Assembly: GCF_000418365.1 (NCBI RefSeq) | Contig: NC_021663.1 | Coordinates: 1,798,001 to 1,862,000, forward strand | Origin: Corynebacterium terpenotabidum Y-11 | GTDB lineage: Bacteria; Actinomycetota; Actinomycetes; Mycobacteriales; Mycobacteriaceae | Reading direction: 5' to 3' | DNA: 64,000 bases | In this document: positions 35,337 to 45,752 of the stretch, piece by piece | Layout: each line of letters opens with the position of its first letter | Numbering within the stretch: the first letter of the stretch is position 1 | Translations under genes and position numbers: made by a program | The notes under the pieces: generated by a model | What the model was told of the DNA's origin: nothing | The model's database searches: none | What the model saw: only the letters and a program-made list of their open reading frames with translations

Positions 35337-36632
35337 TTAGACCAGCTTCCAGTCCTCGAGGCCCGGGTACAGCGGGAAGTCCGCGGCAACCTTGTCGACC
35401 CGCTTACGCAGTGCGGCGGTGTCGGCCGACTTGCCCTGCGCCAGAGCGGTACCGATGATGTCCGCGACCTCGGTGAACGCGGCAGCGTCCAGACCACGGG
35501 ACGCCAGGGCCGGGGTGCCGATGCGCAGACCGGAGGTGACCATCGGCGGCCGCGGGTCGAAAGGGACCGCATTCCGGTTGACGGTGATGCCGACCTCGTG
35601 GAGCAGATCCTCGGCCTCCTGGCCGTTGAGCTCGGAGTTGCGCAGGTCCGCGAGGACCAGGTGCACGTCAGTGCCACCGGTGAGGACCTGGACGCCAGCG
35701 TCGGTCGCGTCCTTCGCGGTGAGCCGCTCAGCGAGGATCTTCGCACCCTCCAGGGTGCGTGCCTGGCGGTCACGGAACTCATCGGTCTGGGCGATCTTCA
35801 TGGCGACGGCCTTCGCTGCGACGACATGCATCAGCGGGCCGCCCTGCTGACCCGGGAAGACCGCGGAGTTCAGCTTCTTGTGCAGCGCCAGGTCGTTGGT
35901 GAGGATCATGCCCGAGCGCGGGCCACCGAGGGTCTTGTGGACGGTGGTGGAGGTGACGTCGGCGTAGGGCACCGGGGTCGGGTGCAGGTCAGCGGCGACC
36001 AGACCGGCGAAGTGCGCCATGTCGACCCACAGCTTCGCCCCGACCTCGTCAGCGATGGAGCGGAAGGCGGCGAAATCCTGGTGCCGCGGGTACGCGGACC
36101 AGCCGGCGATGATGACCTGAGGCTTCTCCGCGATGGCCTGCTCGCGGACCTTGTCCATGTCAATCCGGAAGGTCTCCGGGTCCACCTCGTAGGCGGCGAC
36201 CTCGTAGAGCTTGCCGGAGAAGTTCAGCTTCATCCCGTGGGTGAGGTGACCGCCGTGGGCCAGCGAGAGACCCAGGATCTTGTCGCCCGGCTTGGCCAGG
36301 GCCATGAGTACCGCAGCATTGGCCTGTGCACCGGAGTGCGGCTGGACGTTGGCGTAACCGGCGTTGAAGACGGCCTTGGCGCGGTCACGAGCCAGATCCT
36401 CGATGATGTCGACGTTCTCGCAACCGCCGTAGTACCGGCGGCCCGGGTAGCCTTCCGCGTACTTGTTGGTGAGCACAGACCCCTGGGCCTGCAGCACGGA
36501 CCGCGGAACGAAGTTCTCACTGGCGATCATCTCGAGGGTGTCGCGCTGACGCGCAAGTTCGCCGGCGATGGCCGCGGCCACGTCCGGATCGAATTCTCCG
36601 AGGGGGAGGTTGTGCTGGGTGGTGTCGGTCAT
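35337..36632 (-). CDS. glyA: serine hydroxymethyltransferase
   Basis: This 431-residue PLP enzyme has [40 protein letters not shown] and the PLP-lysine motif [14 protein letters not shown]. It interconverts serine and glycine with tetrahydrofolate. The start ATG 36632 is preceded by GAAAGG. In this genus glyA is adjacent to coaA, which is divergent here. Confidence 0.95.
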   Translation of the reverse strand: MTDTTQHNLPLGEFDPDVAAAIAGELARQRDTLEMIASENFVPRSVLQAQGSVLTNKYAEGYPGRRYYGGCENVDIIEDLARDRAKAVFNAGYANVQPHSGAQANAAVLMALAKPGDKILGLSLAHGGHLTHGMKLNFSGKLYEVAAYEVDPETFRIDMDKVREQAIAEKPQVIIAGWSAYPRHQDFAAFRSIADEVGAKLWVDMAHFAGLVAADLHPTPVPYADVTSTTVHKTLGGPRSGMILTNDLALHKKLNSAVFPGQQGGPLMHVVAAKAVAMKIAQTDEFRDRQARTLEGAKILAERLTAKDATDAGVQVLTGGTDVHLVLADLRNSELNGQEAEDLLHEVGITVNRNAVPFDPRPPMVTSGLRIGTPALASRGLDAAAFTEVADIIGTALAQGKSADTAALRKRVDKVAADFPLYPGLEDWKLV

Positions 36633-36762
36633 GCGGTGGAGTACCTTTCACAGGTCTGCAACTACGGGATCACCCGTCATCCTATCCTGTCGTGTCGACC
36701 CCGCAGGCCACCGGCGTCCCCCGGTTTTGCCCCTGGACCACAGAGCGGGAAGAATACGGCAC

Positions 36763-37725
36763 GTGCCTGAACCTCTTCTCCCGGTCGATGCCGGTGCCGA
36801 TGACGGTCCCGATGCTGCCCACAGCCCTTTCGTGACCTTCAACCGGCAGCAGTGGCAGAGGCTCCGGAAGTCCATGCCCCAGGTGCTCAGCGAACGTGAA
36901 CTGGCGACCCTGCGCGGCGTGGGTGAAGACCTCGACCTCGAAGAGGTCAGCGAGATTTACCTGCCCCTGTCGCGACTCATCGATCTGCGGTTCCAGGCAA
37001 TCCGGCGGCTCAACAACGCAACCAGCACCTTCCTCGGCGAGGAGATCCCGCACGTCCCGTTCATCATCGGCGTCTCCGGGTCCGTGGCCGTCGGCAAGTC
37101 CACCACCGCCCGCCTGCTCCAGGTCCTGCTGCAGCGGTGGGAATCCGCGCCGACAGTGGACCTGGTCACCACCGACGGGTTCCTCTACCCCGCCGCCGAG
37201 CTCAACCGGCGCCACATGATGGGGCGGAAGGGGTATCCGGAAAGCTACGACCAGCGCGCACTCATGCAGTTCGTCACGGCGGTGAAGTCCGGTACCCCTG
37301 AGGTCCCGGCCCCGATGTACTCCCACGAGACCTACGACCGGCTCGACGAGGTCCACATCGTCGACCGTCCCGACATCCTCATCCTCGAAGGCCTCAACGT
37401 CCTGCAGACCGGCCCTTCACTGATGGTCTCCGACCTCTTCGACTTCTCCGTCTACGTGGACGCCGAGCGCACCGACATCGAACGCTGGTACATCGACCGG
37501 TTCCTCAAACTGAAGAACTCCGCCTTCCGCAGCCCCGGCGCCCACTTCCACTACTATGCGGGCCTGTCGGACGATGACGCCCGCATCGTCGCCCGGGAAA
37601 TCTGGCAGACCACCAACCTCCCCAACCTGGTGGAGAACATCCTGCCGACCCGGGTCCGTGCCTCCCTCGTCCTGGCCAAGGGTCCCGACCATCTCGTCGA
37701 GACCGTCCGGATGCGCAAGATCTAG
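36763..37725 (+). CDS. coaA: type I pantothenate kinase
   Basis: From GTG 36763 the protein has 320 residues with [20 protein letters not shown], the P-loop [40 protein letters not shown] and the conserved [20 protein letters not shown]. It phosphorylates pantothenate, the first step of coenzyme A synthesis. It is convergent with uppS; only five bases separate the stops. Confidence 0.94.
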   Translation: MPEPLLPVDAGADDGPDAAHSPFVTFNRQQWQRLRKSMPQVLSERELATLRGVGEDLDLEEVSEIYLPLSRLIDLRFQAIRRLNNATSTFLGEEIPHVPFIIGVSGSVAVGKSTTARLLQVLLQRWESAPTVDLVTTDGFLYPAAELNRRHMMGRKGYPESYDQRALMQFVTAVKSGTPEVPAPMYSHETYDRLDEVHIVDRPDILILEGLNVLQTGPSLMVSDLFDFSVYVDAERTDIERWYIDRFLKLKNSAFRSPGAHFHYYAGLSDDDARIVAREIWQTTNLPNLVENILPTRVRASLVLAKGPDHLVETVRMRKI

Positions 37726-37730
37726 AACGG

Positions 37731-38486
37731 TCACTTCCCGAAGCGTCGTTGCCGGGTCGAGAAATCCCGCAGCGCCCGCAGGAAGTCCATCCGCCGGAAT
37801 GCCGGCCAGTAGGTCTCGGTGAACCAGATCTCCGAATAGGCTGACTGCCACAGCAGGAACCCGGACAGCCGTTGCTCACCGGACGTGCGGATCACCAGGT
37901 CCGGGTCGACCTGACCCGAGGTGTAGAGGTGCTCGGTGAGTGAATCCACGGTGATCCGCTCGGGGATCTCCGCCAGCGGGACGCCCTGCTCCCCCAGACA
38001 GGTGACCAGTTCCCGCACCGCGTCCACGACCTCCTGGCGTCCCCCGTAGCCGACCGCGACATTCACCCGGACCCCGGTGTGGGACCGGGTGCGCTGCTCC
38101 GCGTCGGCGAGACGCTCACGCAGTACCGGGGGCAGCAGTTCGGCCCTGCCGATGACGCGCAGCCGGAACCCGCCTTTCGCCGAGGCGATCTCATCGGCGA
38201 CATCACCGATGATCTCCATGAGGAGTTCGAGCTCGTCGGCACTGCGCCCCAGGTTTTCGGTGCTGAGCAGATACACGGTGACCGTGTCGATCCCCTGTTC
38301 CTCACACCAGCCGACGACCTCGACGATCTTGCGTGCCCCGACTCGGTGGCCGTGGGTGACATCGGCGAAGCCGTTCTCCCGGGCCCACCGGCGGTTACCG
38401 TCGCACATGATCGCCACGTGCGCAGGCCGCGCTCGACCGCGCAGGAGGCGGACCAGCCGCCGCTCGTAGAGTCGGTGAAGAATCAC
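37731..38486 (-). CDS. cis-prenyl diphosphate synthase (Rv1086-like, short-chain Z type by synteny)
   Basis: This 251-residue UppS-family enzyme has the catalytic Asp in IMCDGNRRWAREN, then VTVYLLSTENLGRS, VNVAVGYGGRQEVVDA, and DLVIRTSGEQRLSGFLLWQS-AYSEIWF. In Mycobacterium the gene at this position makes (2Z,6E)-farnesyl diphosphate, the first step toward decaprenyl phosphate. Whether the chain length is the same here is not readable. It overlaps the membrane-protein gene 38483-38884 by four bases. Confidence 0.88.
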   Translation of the reverse strand: MILHRLYERRLVRLLRGRARPAHVAIMCDGNRRWARENGFADVTHGHRVGARKIVEVVGWCEEQGIDTVTVYLLSTENLGRSADELELLMEIIGDVADEIASAKGGFRLRVIGRAELLPPVLRERLADAEQRTRSHTGVRVNVAVGYGGRQEVVDAVRELVTCLGEQGVPLAEIPERITVDSLTEHLYTSGQVDPDLVIRTSGEQRLSGFLLWQSAYSEIWFTETYWPAFRRMDFLRALRDFSTRQRRFGK

Positions 38487-38884
38487 CGACGGCCGCCCCG
38501 GGCGTCCTCGTCAGGGGTGTCTCCGTCACCGTACTGCGCGGCGAGTTCCTCGGGCTCCGCCAACGGCCATTCCTGGTTCGCGACCTCGTCGTCGCTGAGC
38601 CCCTGGTCGGCGGCCATGGCGGCATCGATACCGTCGATATCGAAGGGGTCCATGCCGTGCTTGTCGGCGTACTCGCGGCGACGGGTCATCCTCTTCATCC
38701 GCCGGTTGAAGAGCACGCCGATGGAGAGGATCGCCACCAGCAGAGCCACGATCACCAGCAGTCCGACAGGCGAGGCCTTGCCGAATTCCGGCCCCTGGGG
38801 CCCCTCGTTCACCTGTTCCTGGGCGAGAACGGAAACGGTGAGACTGTCGACCGCAGTGGACACGGGATAAAGATCGGGGATCAT
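38483..38884 (-). CDS. small single-pass membrane protein between mca and the prenyl synthase
   Basis: From ATG 38884 the 133-residue protein has a short outer segment, one membrane helix (VGLLVIVALLVAILSIGVLF), a basic stop-transfer (NRRMKRMTRRREYADKHG) and an acidic tail. Its place and size correspond to Rv1083 of M. tuberculosis. Its end overlaps the next start (ATGA). The function is unknown. Confidence 0.75.
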   Translation of the reverse strand: MIPDLYPVSTAVDSLTVSVLAQEQVNEGPQGPEFGKASPVGLLVIVALLVAILSIGVLFNRRMKRMTRRREYADKHGMDPFDIDGIDAAMAADQGLSDDEVANQEWPLAEPEELAAQYGDGDTPDEDARGGRR

Positions 38885-38918
38885 GGGTTCCAGACTATCG
38901 AAGGTGGGGCGGCTGGCC

Positions 38919-39830
38919 CTAGTCGGGCACAACTCCGGCGAAGAGGTCGTCCTCCGGAACCGTGGTCTCGACCCGGGACGCGGCGAGCTCGAATTCCTCG
39001 GTCGGCCACACATTCTCCTGGATGTCGGTGGCCACGGCGAAGAACGGTCCGTCCGGGTCGATCTGGGTGGCATGGGCCCGCAGTGCCGCGTCCCGCCGTG
39101 CGAACCAGGGGGCACAGGCGATCTGCGTGGTGACCCGCGGCATGATGTCCGGGACGTCGTTCCACCGTTCCAGGACGCTGGAGGCGGTCACGTTGCCACG
39201 CTCCTCCTCTGCCCGGGCGAGCAGTTCGAAGCGTCGACGGATGAACCCGTGGGTGTAGTACAGCTTCTGGACCGTCCACGGCGTTCCAAGGTCGGGACGG
39301 TAGTCCGGATCCCCGGAGACATCCCAGGCCCGCATACTCACCGCATGGGTCTTGATGTGGTCCGGATGGGGGTAGCCGCCATTCTCGTCGTAGGTGATGA
39401 TGACGTGCGGGCGGAACTCCCGGATCACGGCCACCACCTTCGCGGTGGCTTCTGCCGTATCCGCCAGAGCGAAGCATTCCTCGGGCAGCGGCGGCAGCGG
39501 ATCACCCTCGGGCAGGCCGGAGTCGATGTACCCGAGCCAACGGTGCTGCACCCCGAGGATCTCGGCGGCCTGGGCCATCTCCTCGATCCGGATCTCGTGC
39601 ATGTGTTCAGCGACGCCGGGACGGTCCATCTGCGGGTTGAGGATGCTGCCCCGCTCGCCCCCGGTACAGGTCAGCACCATAACCTCGCATCCTTCGTCGG
39701 CGTAGCGGGCCATGGTGGCGGCCCCCTTGCTCGATTCGTCGTCCGGGTGGGCGTGGATCGCCAGCAGCCGGAGACCCGCGTGAGCCGCGGCGGAAGAGTC
39801 GGAGGTGACGTCGGACAGAGGAGTGGACAT
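38919..39830 (-). CDS. mca: mycothiol S-conjugate amidase
   Basis: This 303-residue LmbE-family zinc hydrolase has the metal motif AIHAHPDDESSKGA, then MVLTCTGGERGSILNP, and the second His in GGYPHPDHIKTH. Mca cleaves mycothiol S-conjugates to mercapturic acids for detoxification, and thereby marks a mycothiol-producing actinobacterium. MshB is close in sequence, but the gene neighbourhood (greA, DUF4307) supports Mca. Confidence 0.9.
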   Translation of the reverse strand: MSTPLSDVTSDSSAAAHAGLRLLAIHAHPDDESSKGAATMARYADEGCEVMVLTCTGGERGSILNPQMDRPGVAEHMHEIRIEEMAQAAEILGVQHRWLGYIDSGLPEGDPLPPLPEECFALADTAEATAKVVAVIREFRPHVIITYDENGGYPHPDHIKTHAVSMRAWDVSGDPDYRPDLGTPWTVQKLYYTHGFIRRRFELLARAEEERGNVTASSVLERWNDVPDIMPRVTTQIACAPWFARRDAALRAHATQIDPDGPFFAVATDIQENVWPTEEFELAASRVETTVPEDDLFAGVVPD

Positions 39831-39919
39831 AGCCTCCTATTCAACAGTCACGGTGTCGTTGGCGTCCACCTGCCCTCCGATTCCCTCCCACCCCGGACGG
39901 CAACCTAGGATGGAGGACC

Positions 39920-40396
39920 ATGAGTGCCCAGAACAAGGCGTCCTACGGTTCCCGCGCCACCGACGAGTCCGGATTGAGCGGGAAGATCTTCGTCATCGTC
40001 GTCATCGCCGCCCTCCTCTTCGGCGGGTTCTTCGTCTGGAACCAGTGGCGAAACGGATCAGACGCCACTGTCTCGGGCACTGCCGCCGGGTTCTACGACA
40101 ACACCGACGACTCGATCATGATGACGCTCGACATCACCCGGGACGACGCCTCACAGCCCGCGTACTGTATTGTCACCGCGAAGAACTACGACAAGTCCGA
40201 GGTGGGACGCCGTGAAGCGGTACTCGCTGCCGGCGGGAACGCCACCGGTCGTCTCACCGTGAAGATCGAGACCTCCGAGCAGGCCGTCGCCGCCGACGTG
40301 TACGGCTGCTCCACCATCTTCCCCTCCTACCTCGACGACAGCACCACCACCGACGACAGCTCCCCCACGGCGGACAGCGCAGCTACCGAGGACTGA
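39920..40396 (+). CDS. DUF4307 membrane protein
   Basis: This 158-residue protein has one membrane helix (IFVIVVIAALLFGGFFVWNQ) and an outer beta-rich domain (ASQPAYCIVTAKNYDKSEVG) with two cysteines, as in DUF4307 proteins. It lies between mca and greA, as in mycobacteria. The tail is rich in Ser/Thr/Asp. The function is unknown. Confidence 0.8.
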   Translation: MSAQNKASYGSRATDESGLSGKIFVIVVIAALLFGGFFVWNQWRNGSDATVSGTAAGFYDNTDDSIMMTLDITRDDASQPAYCIVTAKNYDKSEVGRREAVLAAGGNATGRLTVKIETSEQAVAADVYGCSTIFPSYLDDSTTTDDSSPTADSAATED

Positions 40397-40498
40397 CGCA
40401 GAGGCCTGACCGCGCGGTGCTAGACTGTCGGCGAACATCCATACGCGGCAGTACTCTGTCGCGCCTCATGGTCTATCTGCAGGAGGACTCGACCGGAC

Positions 40499-41020
40499 AT
40501 GGCCGACAATCAGACGACCTGGCTGACCCAGGAATCCTACGACCGGCTCAATGAAGAGCTGACCGCTCTCAAGGGCAACCGCACCGCCCTCGCTGCGGAG
40601 ATCAACGAGCGTCGTGAGGAGGGCGACCTCAAGGAGAACGGGGGCTACCACGCTGCCCGCGAGCAGCAGGGCCAGGAAGAAGCCCGTATCGCCTACCTCG
40701 AGGAGCTCCTCGACAACGCCACCATCGGCGAGGCCCCGCAGGAATCCGGCGTGGCCCTCGTCGGTTCCGTCGTCCACGTCTACTACGACGGTGACGAAGA
40801 GGACAAGGAGACCTTCCTCATCGGTACCCGCGGGCTGGAATCCTCCAACCCCGATCTGGAGACCTACTCCACCGATGCGCCGCTGGGCTCCGCGCTCGTC
40901 GGCGCCAAGGAGGGTGAGACCCGCGAGTACTTCACCCCCAACGGCAACCGGGTCGCCGTCACTCTCGTCACTGCGGAGCCCTACGACCCGAACCGGGACA
41001 TCCCCCGCGCAGAGCAGTAG
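40499..41020 (+). CDS. greA: transcript cleavage factor GreA
   Basis: This 173-residue protein has an N-terminal coiled coil ([20 protein letters not shown], with [20 protein letters not shown] at the tip holding the acidic pair) and the C-terminal FKBP-like domain ([20 protein letters not shown]). It rescues backtracked RNA polymerase by stimulating RNA cleavage. AGGAGG precedes ATG 40499. A terminator follows at 41044. Confidence 0.95.
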   Translation: MADNQTTWLTQESYDRLNEELTALKGNRTALAAEINERREEGDLKENGGYHAAREQQGQEEARIAYLEELLDNATIGEAPQESGVALVGSVVHVYYDGDEEDKETFLIGTRGLESSNPDLETYSTDAPLGSALVGAKEGETREYFTPNGNRVAVTLVTAEPYDPNRDIPRAEQ

Positions 41021-41043
41021 TACCAGGCGTCCGCCAACGCTGA

Positions 41044-41074
41044 GGGCCCCACCGGAAGATCCGGTGGGGCCCTT
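41044..41074 (+). terminator. terminator after greA
   Basis: GGGCCCCACCGG pairs perfectly with CCGGTGGGGCCC around AAGAT and is followed by TT. Confidence 0.75.
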
Positions 41075-41121
41075 GCCATTTACCGCGGCGGCCGTGCGGC
41101 GACCCGCCGACCGGTCATCGC

Positions 41122-42009
41122 CTAGTCCCTCATGAAGTAGGACAGGAGGCGGAGGATCTCGGTGTAGAGCCAGACCAGGGTGACCGCCAGGCCGAGGGCG
41201 ACGCCCCAGGCCATCTTCGACGGAGCACCGGCGCGGATCAGCTGGTCCGCCTGATCGAAGTCGGTGAGGAAGCTCAGGGCCGCGAGAACGATGCAGACCA
41301 GGGAGAAGATGATGGCGATCGGGCCACCGTCACGCAGCAGGCCCGCGTCGCCCGAAAACAACGAGAAGACCAGGTTGCCGAGGGCCAGGACGACCACACC
41401 GATCAGGGCACCGATCATGATCTTGTTGAACTTCGGGGTGACGCGGATCGCGCCGGTCTTGTAGACGACGAGCATGCCGATGAACACGCCGACGGTGCCG
41501 AGGATCGCCTGGAAGATCATGGCACCGGCGTCCGAGTCACCCACGGCCATCCCGGAGAGCAGCCAGCTGAAACCACCGACGAACAGGCCCTCGAAGACCG
41601 CGTAGACCAGGGTAACGATCGGTGAATCGTACTTCCGGCCGAAGGCGGAGACCATCACGGCGATGAACCCACCGATCGCACCGATGAAGGTCAGGCCCAT
41701 CGCCAGGCTCGGGTTACTGCCGCCGATGACCATCGTGATCGCGGCGAAGACGACGATGACCGCCAGAGTGATACCGGTCTTCGTGACGACGTCGTCTACG
41801 GTCATCGGACGGTCGGCGGCCTTCTGCGGGGCACCGTAGTTCGGGGACTGCTGGTAGGCCTGCTGCGTCGCGTAGGGATCCTGCGCGTACCCCGGCTGGG
41901 CGTATCCGGTCTGACCGTAGCCGCCCTGCTGATGCGCCATGGCCTGTGCCCGCTGGGACTCGGTCGTGGACTTGGTGAGCGACTTCATGAACGGGTTCGA
42001 ACTCTGCAC
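41122..42009 (-). CDS. Bax-inhibitor-1/YccA-family membrane protein
   Basis: This 295-residue protein has a Gln/Tyr/Gly-rich cytoplasmic head (GGYGQTGYAQPGYAQDPYA), then a DVVTKTGITLAVIV segment and seven helices, ending FLTDFDQADQLIRAGAPSKM and AWGVALGLAVTLVWLYTEIL, the typical BI-1 C-terminal half with acidic residues in the last helices. The role in bacteria is uncertain (calcium leak or stress). Confidence 0.88.
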   Translation of the reverse strand: MQSSNPFMKSLTKSTTESQRAQAMAHQQGGYGQTGYAQPGYAQDPYATQQAYQQSPNYGAPQKAADRPMTVDDVVTKTGITLAVIVVFAAITMVIGGSNPSLAMGLTFIGAIGGFIAVMVSAFGRKYDSPIVTLVYAVFEGLFVGGFSWLLSGMAVGDSDAGAMIFQAILGTVGVFIGMLVVYKTGAIRVTPKFNKIMIGALIGVVVLALGNLVFSLFSGDAGLLRDGGPIAIIFSLVCIVLAALSFLTDFDQADQLIRAGAPSKMAWGVALGLAVTLVWLYTEILRLLSYFMRD

Positions 42010-42219
42010 TGTCTGGGTCCTTTCTGGGACGCCGTCGGCGTCACACGGGGCCGTACCCCGGGGGACGGTGGGTGAACGCGGTAAATTGAACGGTTCTCAT
42101 CGTATCAACGGACAACCCCGCTGCTGTGTTCCCGTCCAAGGACAGCAATCCCCGACATTCCAAGACAATCCCCGACCATTCGCCGGACGCCTCCCGCTCA
42201 GTCAGATAGTGTTCCGAAC

Positions 42220-43803
42220 ATGATCATCAAGCGACTTCCCTACGGACCCCTTCCCGACGACTTCGCGGCCGAGCTCCGCGACCTCTCCGTCAACGCCGTC
42301 ACCGGCAATCTCGAGTCCGGCGAACGGCTCGAAATCGAGGGCCCGTTCACCGGCGACATCATCGGCTGGGTCGGCCGTGGTACCGAGGAGGACGTCGCAG
42401 TGGCGTTCGAGCGGGCCCGCGCCGCCCAGAAGATCTGGGCCAAGACCTCGCACAAGGAACGCGGCAAGATCCTGCTCCGGTACCACGACCTCGTCCTCAA
42501 GCACCGGGAACTCCTCATGGACATGGTGCAGCTGGAGACCGGCAAGAGCCGTGACTCCGCCTTCGAAGAGGTCCTCCACATCGCCATCACCGCCCGCTAC
42601 TACGGAAACCACATCGGCAAGATCCTCAAGCCGAAGCACCACACCGGGGTTATCCCGTTCCTCACCAAGTCCACCGAGTTTCACGTGCCCAAGGGCGTCA
42701 TCGGTCAGATCGCCCCGTGGAACTACCCGTTGACCCTCGGCATCTCCGACTCGCTGCCCGGTATCGCCGCCGGCAACGCCCTGGTCGCCAAGCCGGACTC
42801 CGACACACCGTTCACCTCCCTGCTCGCTTTCAGCCTGCTGTTCGAGGCTGGCATGCCGCGCAATGTCGTCCAGCTGGTCACCGGCCCGGGCCGCGTCGTT
42901 GGCAACGCGATCGCCGAATCCTGTGACTACCTCATGTTCACCGGCTCCACCGCCACCGGTAAGCGCCTCGGCGAGATCGCCGGGCGACGGCTCATCGGCT
43001 TCTCTGCCGAGCTGGGCGGCAAGAACCCGCTGATCGTCACCGAGAACGCGAAGGTCGACAAGATCGTCGATGGCGTGGTCACCGGCTGCTTCGCCAATTC
43101 CGGTCAGCTGTGCGTGTCCATCGAGCGGATCTACGCCCACGAGAATGTCTACGACGAATTCGTCACCGCGTTCGCGAAGGCCACCTCGGACATGACTTTG
43201 GGCGCCGGCTACGACTGGAAGTACACCATGGGATCCCTGGCCGGGGCTGCCCAGCTCGCCACCGTCGAGAAGTACGTCGATGACGCGAAGGACAAGGGTG
43301 CGAAGGTCGTTGCCGGCGGTAAGGCCCGCCCGGACCTGGGCCCCTACTTCTACGAGCCGACCGTGTTCACTGATGTGTCCGACGACGTCCTCCTGAAGCG
43401 CGAAGAGGTCTTCGGCCCGGTCGTCTACATCGAGAAGGTCTCATCCCATGCCGAAGCGGTGGAGAAGGCGAATGACACCGACTACGGTCTGAACTCTTCG
43501 GTCTGGGGACCGTCGAAGGAAGCCAACGAGGTTGCCGCGCAGCTGTACTCCGGGACCGTGAATGTCAACGACGGCTACGCCGCCGCCTTCGCCTCCGTCG
43601 ACAACGAGATGGGTGGCACGAAGGAGTCCGGGCAGGGCCGTCGACAGGGCCACTACGGCATGCTCAAGTACACCGAGACCCAGAACATCACCGAGCAGCG
43701 GCTCCTCCCGCTCCGCGGCCCGAAGTTCCTCACCGCCCGGCCTTACGCGGCGATCATGACCGTGCTGCTGTCCGTCGGCAAGAAGCTGAAGATCCTGCGC
43801 TGA
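42220..43803 (+). CDS. gabD2: succinate-semialdehyde dehydrogenase, GabD2 type
   Basis: This 527-residue aldehyde dehydrogenase has VIGQIAPWNYPLTLGISDSL (NAD(P) site), catalytic Glu in FSAELGGKNPL and catalytic Cys in FANSGQLCVSIERIY. The length, the NYGL-type C-terminal extension (EQRLLPLRGPKFLTARPYAA) and overall pattern match actinobacterial GabD2, which oxidises succinic semialdehyde to succinate. No GABA aminotransferase gene lies nearby. Confidence 0.85.
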   Translation: MIIKRLPYGPLPDDFAAELRDLSVNAVTGNLESGERLEIEGPFTGDIIGWVGRGTEEDVAVAFERARAAQKIWAKTSHKERGKILLRYHDLVLKHRELLMDMVQLETGKSRDSAFEEVLHIAITARYYGNHIGKILKPKHHTGVIPFLTKSTEFHVPKGVIGQIAPWNYPLTLGISDSLPGIAAGNALVAKPDSDTPFTSLLAFSLLFEAGMPRNVVQLVTGPGRVVGNAIAESCDYLMFTGSTATGKRLGEIAGRRLIGFSAELGGKNPLIVTENAKVDKIVDGVVTGCFANSGQLCVSIERIYAHENVYDEFVTAFAKATSDMTLGAGYDWKYTMGSLAGAAQLATVEKYVDDAKDKGAKVVAGGKARPDLGPYFYEPTVFTDVSDDVLLKREEVFGPVVYIEKVSSHAEAVEKANDTDYGLNSSVWGPSKEANEVAAQLYSGTVNVNDGYAAAFASVDNEMGGTKESGQGRRQGHYGMLKYTETQNITEQRLLPLRGPKFLTARPYAAIMTVLLSVGKKLKILR

Positions 43804-43835
43804 CATCGTTCCGGTCACCGGTAAGCTCGGCATCC

Positions 43836-44573
43836 ATGGACGCAGCACAGGCGGGGGTACAGCGTCGGCACTGGGACGCCGATGCCGCCCGGTACCACGA
43901 GGACCACGGCGACTACCTGGACACCTTCCACTGGTGTCCGGAGCGCCTCACCGAGGATGAGGCCCGGTTACTAGGGCAACCGGAGGACCTCGCCGGGTCC
44001 ACTGTCGTCGAGATCGGCTGCGGCTCCGCCCCCTGTGCGGCCTGGGTCGCCCGACACACCGACGCCCAGGTCATCGGCCTCGACATCTCCGCCGGTATGC
44101 TCGCCCGGGCACCCCGGGGTCCCGGACTTCATCTGCTGCAGGCGGACGCCGCGTCCCTCCCCCTCGCAGATTCCTGCACTGACGTCCTCTTCTCCTCGTT
44201 CGGCGGCTACCCGTTCCTGCCCGACCTGGGCGCCGCCGTCACGGAGATCTCCCGGGTCCTGCGCCCGGGGGGACGCGCCGTCATCGCAGCAAACCACCCC
44301 ACCGCCTGGATCTTCCCCGATGACCCCGACGCGCTCACGGCGTCCATCCCCTATTTCCAGGACGCCTACCTCGAGTGGGACGACGGGGAGCTGCACTACG
44401 CAGAGTTCCACCACACCATGGGCGACTGGGTCCGGGCGATCGCCGTCGCCGGACTGACGCTGGTGGACCTCATCGAACCGCAATGGCGGGACGGCACCCC
44501 GACGTGGGGTCAGTGGTCGGCATCCCGGGGACATGTCTTTCCGGGTACCGCGATATTCGTCATGGAGAACTGA
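43836..44573 (+). CDS. class I SAM-dependent methyltransferase
   Basis: This 245-residue protein has motif I VVEIGCGSAPCAAWVARH, VIGLDISAGML, then LLQADAASLPLADSCTDVLF and a YPFLPDLGAAVTEISRVLRPGG segment. This is a UbiE/type 11 methyltransferase fold. The C-terminal half (YFQDAYLEWDDGELHYAEFH) suggests a small-molecule substrate. It starts 33 bases after gabD2. Confidence 0.85.
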   Translation: MDAAQAGVQRRHWDADAARYHEDHGDYLDTFHWCPERLTEDEARLLGQPEDLAGSTVVEIGCGSAPCAAWVARHTDAQVIGLDISAGMLARAPRGPGLHLLQADAASLPLADSCTDVLFSSFGGYPFLPDLGAAVTEISRVLRPGGRAVIAANHPTAWIFPDDPDALTASIPYFQDAYLEWDDGELHYAEFHHTMGDWVRAIAVAGLTLVDLIEPQWRDGTPTWGQWSASRGHVFPGTAIFVMEN

Positions 44574-44591
44574 CCGGGCTCCCGACCCTGC

Positions 44592-45278
44592 TCAGCCCCG
44601 CACCGGGCGGACACTGACCTCTTCGACCATGGCCTCCTCCGTGGCGTCCACCGCGAGCCGGACCGCCGCGGCGACGGACTCCGGACGGACATACCGGGCA
44701 CCGTCGTAGGCGGTGTTTCCGCGCGCGGTCTGCAGCGCGACCTGCATCTCCGTGTCGACCCGGCCGGGGTGCACCGACGTGACACGGATCTTCCCCCGTT
44801 CCTCCTCTCGCAGTGCGTCGGTGAACGCCCGCAGGGCGAACTTCGAGCCGGCGTACTGGGACATCCCGGGGGCGGAGCGGTGCCCGGAGCCGGAATTGAC
44901 CGTGATGACGGCGCCACCTGCGGCACGCAGCGCCGGCAGCAGCAGTCGGGTGAGATCGGCGACGCCGAAGACATTAACCCGGAACATGCGCTCCCAGTCC
45001 TCCCAGGACGCCGCGTCCACCGGCGTCTCCCAGGACAGCCCGGCCGAATGGACCAGCACGTCGAGACGGTCCAGATCCAGCTCCGCCACCGCTGCGGCGA
45101 TGGACGCCGGGTCACCGAGGTCCGCGTCCTCGCTGGACCAGGAGATGACGCGGTGGGTCCGTTCCAGGTCCGCGACCACCGCCGCACCGATACCACGGGA
45201 ACCACCGGTGACGAGTGCCACCGGTCGTGCCGATGGAATGGCGGGGGCGGACGTGCTGTTGGCTGTAGTGTCGCTCAT
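44592..45278 (-). CDS. short-chain dehydrogenase/reductase
   Basis: This 228-residue Rossmann enzyme has the nucleotide motif VTGGSRGIGAAV, VLVHSAGLSW in place of NNAG, the catalytic Ser in AVITVNSGSGH, and the YxxxK pair in YAGSKFALRAFTD. The substrate is unknown. It is convergent with the methyltransferase gene. Confidence 0.88.
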   Translation of the reverse strand: MSDTTANSTSAPAIPSARPVALVTGGSRGIGAAVVADLERTHRVISWSSEDADLGDPASIAAAVAELDLDRLDVLVHSAGLSWETPVDAASWEDWERMFRVNVFGVADLTRLLLPALRAAGGAVITVNSGSGHRSAPGMSQYAGSKFALRAFTDALREEERGKIRVTSVHPGRVDTEMQVALQTARGNTAYDGARYVRPESVAAAVRLAVDATEEAMVEEVSVRPVRG

Positions 45279-45326
45279 GATCCCCGAGCCTAATCATCAG
45301 GCCACATTTCCGACGGAAGGACTCAC

Positions 45327-45569
45327 ATGTTCGGAACCGCACTCACCACCCTCATCCTCGGTGCCATCGCTGGCCTCGGCGCCTGGTGGGCAGCCGACCA
45401 GAACCGGTGGGGCTGGTCCACCGTCCTCGGAGTGATCACTCTTATCTTCGCCGTCACCGCGATCACCACCGCCTTCGCCGGTGCCGTCGCCCTGGTCTTC
45501 AGGCTGCTGCCGATCCTGCTGTTCATCCTGGTCGGCTGGCTGGGGATCAAGCAGCTGCAGAAGAAATGA
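45327..45569 (+). CDS. small membrane protein
   Basis: This 80-residue protein has three hydrophobic segments (LTTLILGAIAGLGAWWAADQ, TVLGVITLIFAVTAITTAFA, FRLLPILLFILVGWLGIKQL) and a KK end. GGAAGGA lies upstream of ATG 45327. It is divergent from the SDR gene. The function is unknown. Confidence 0.7.
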   Translation: MFGTALTTLILGAIAGLGAWWAADQNRWGWSTVLGVITLIFAVTAITTAFAGAVALVFRLLPILLFILVGWLGIKQLQKK

Positions 45570-45752
45570 CCTCCGGCAGCTTCGGGGGAAGCTGTGAATC
45601 CTGGGAGAAGGCGGGTAGCGGACTGGTGAGAGGGCTCCGGTTCGTCCAGGAAACAGGGACGGGACTGACGGGGGAACTTCACGGTCACTGCAGGTCTGCT
45701 TCGTAGATTGAAGTCATTCCGATCCACCCCCCAGACCAGGAGTGACTACCCT

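Noticed and set aside
34791..36770. A 659-codon plus-strand open frame opposite pncA and glyA
   Set aside because: pncA and glyA carry all catalytic motifs; the opposite frame has none.
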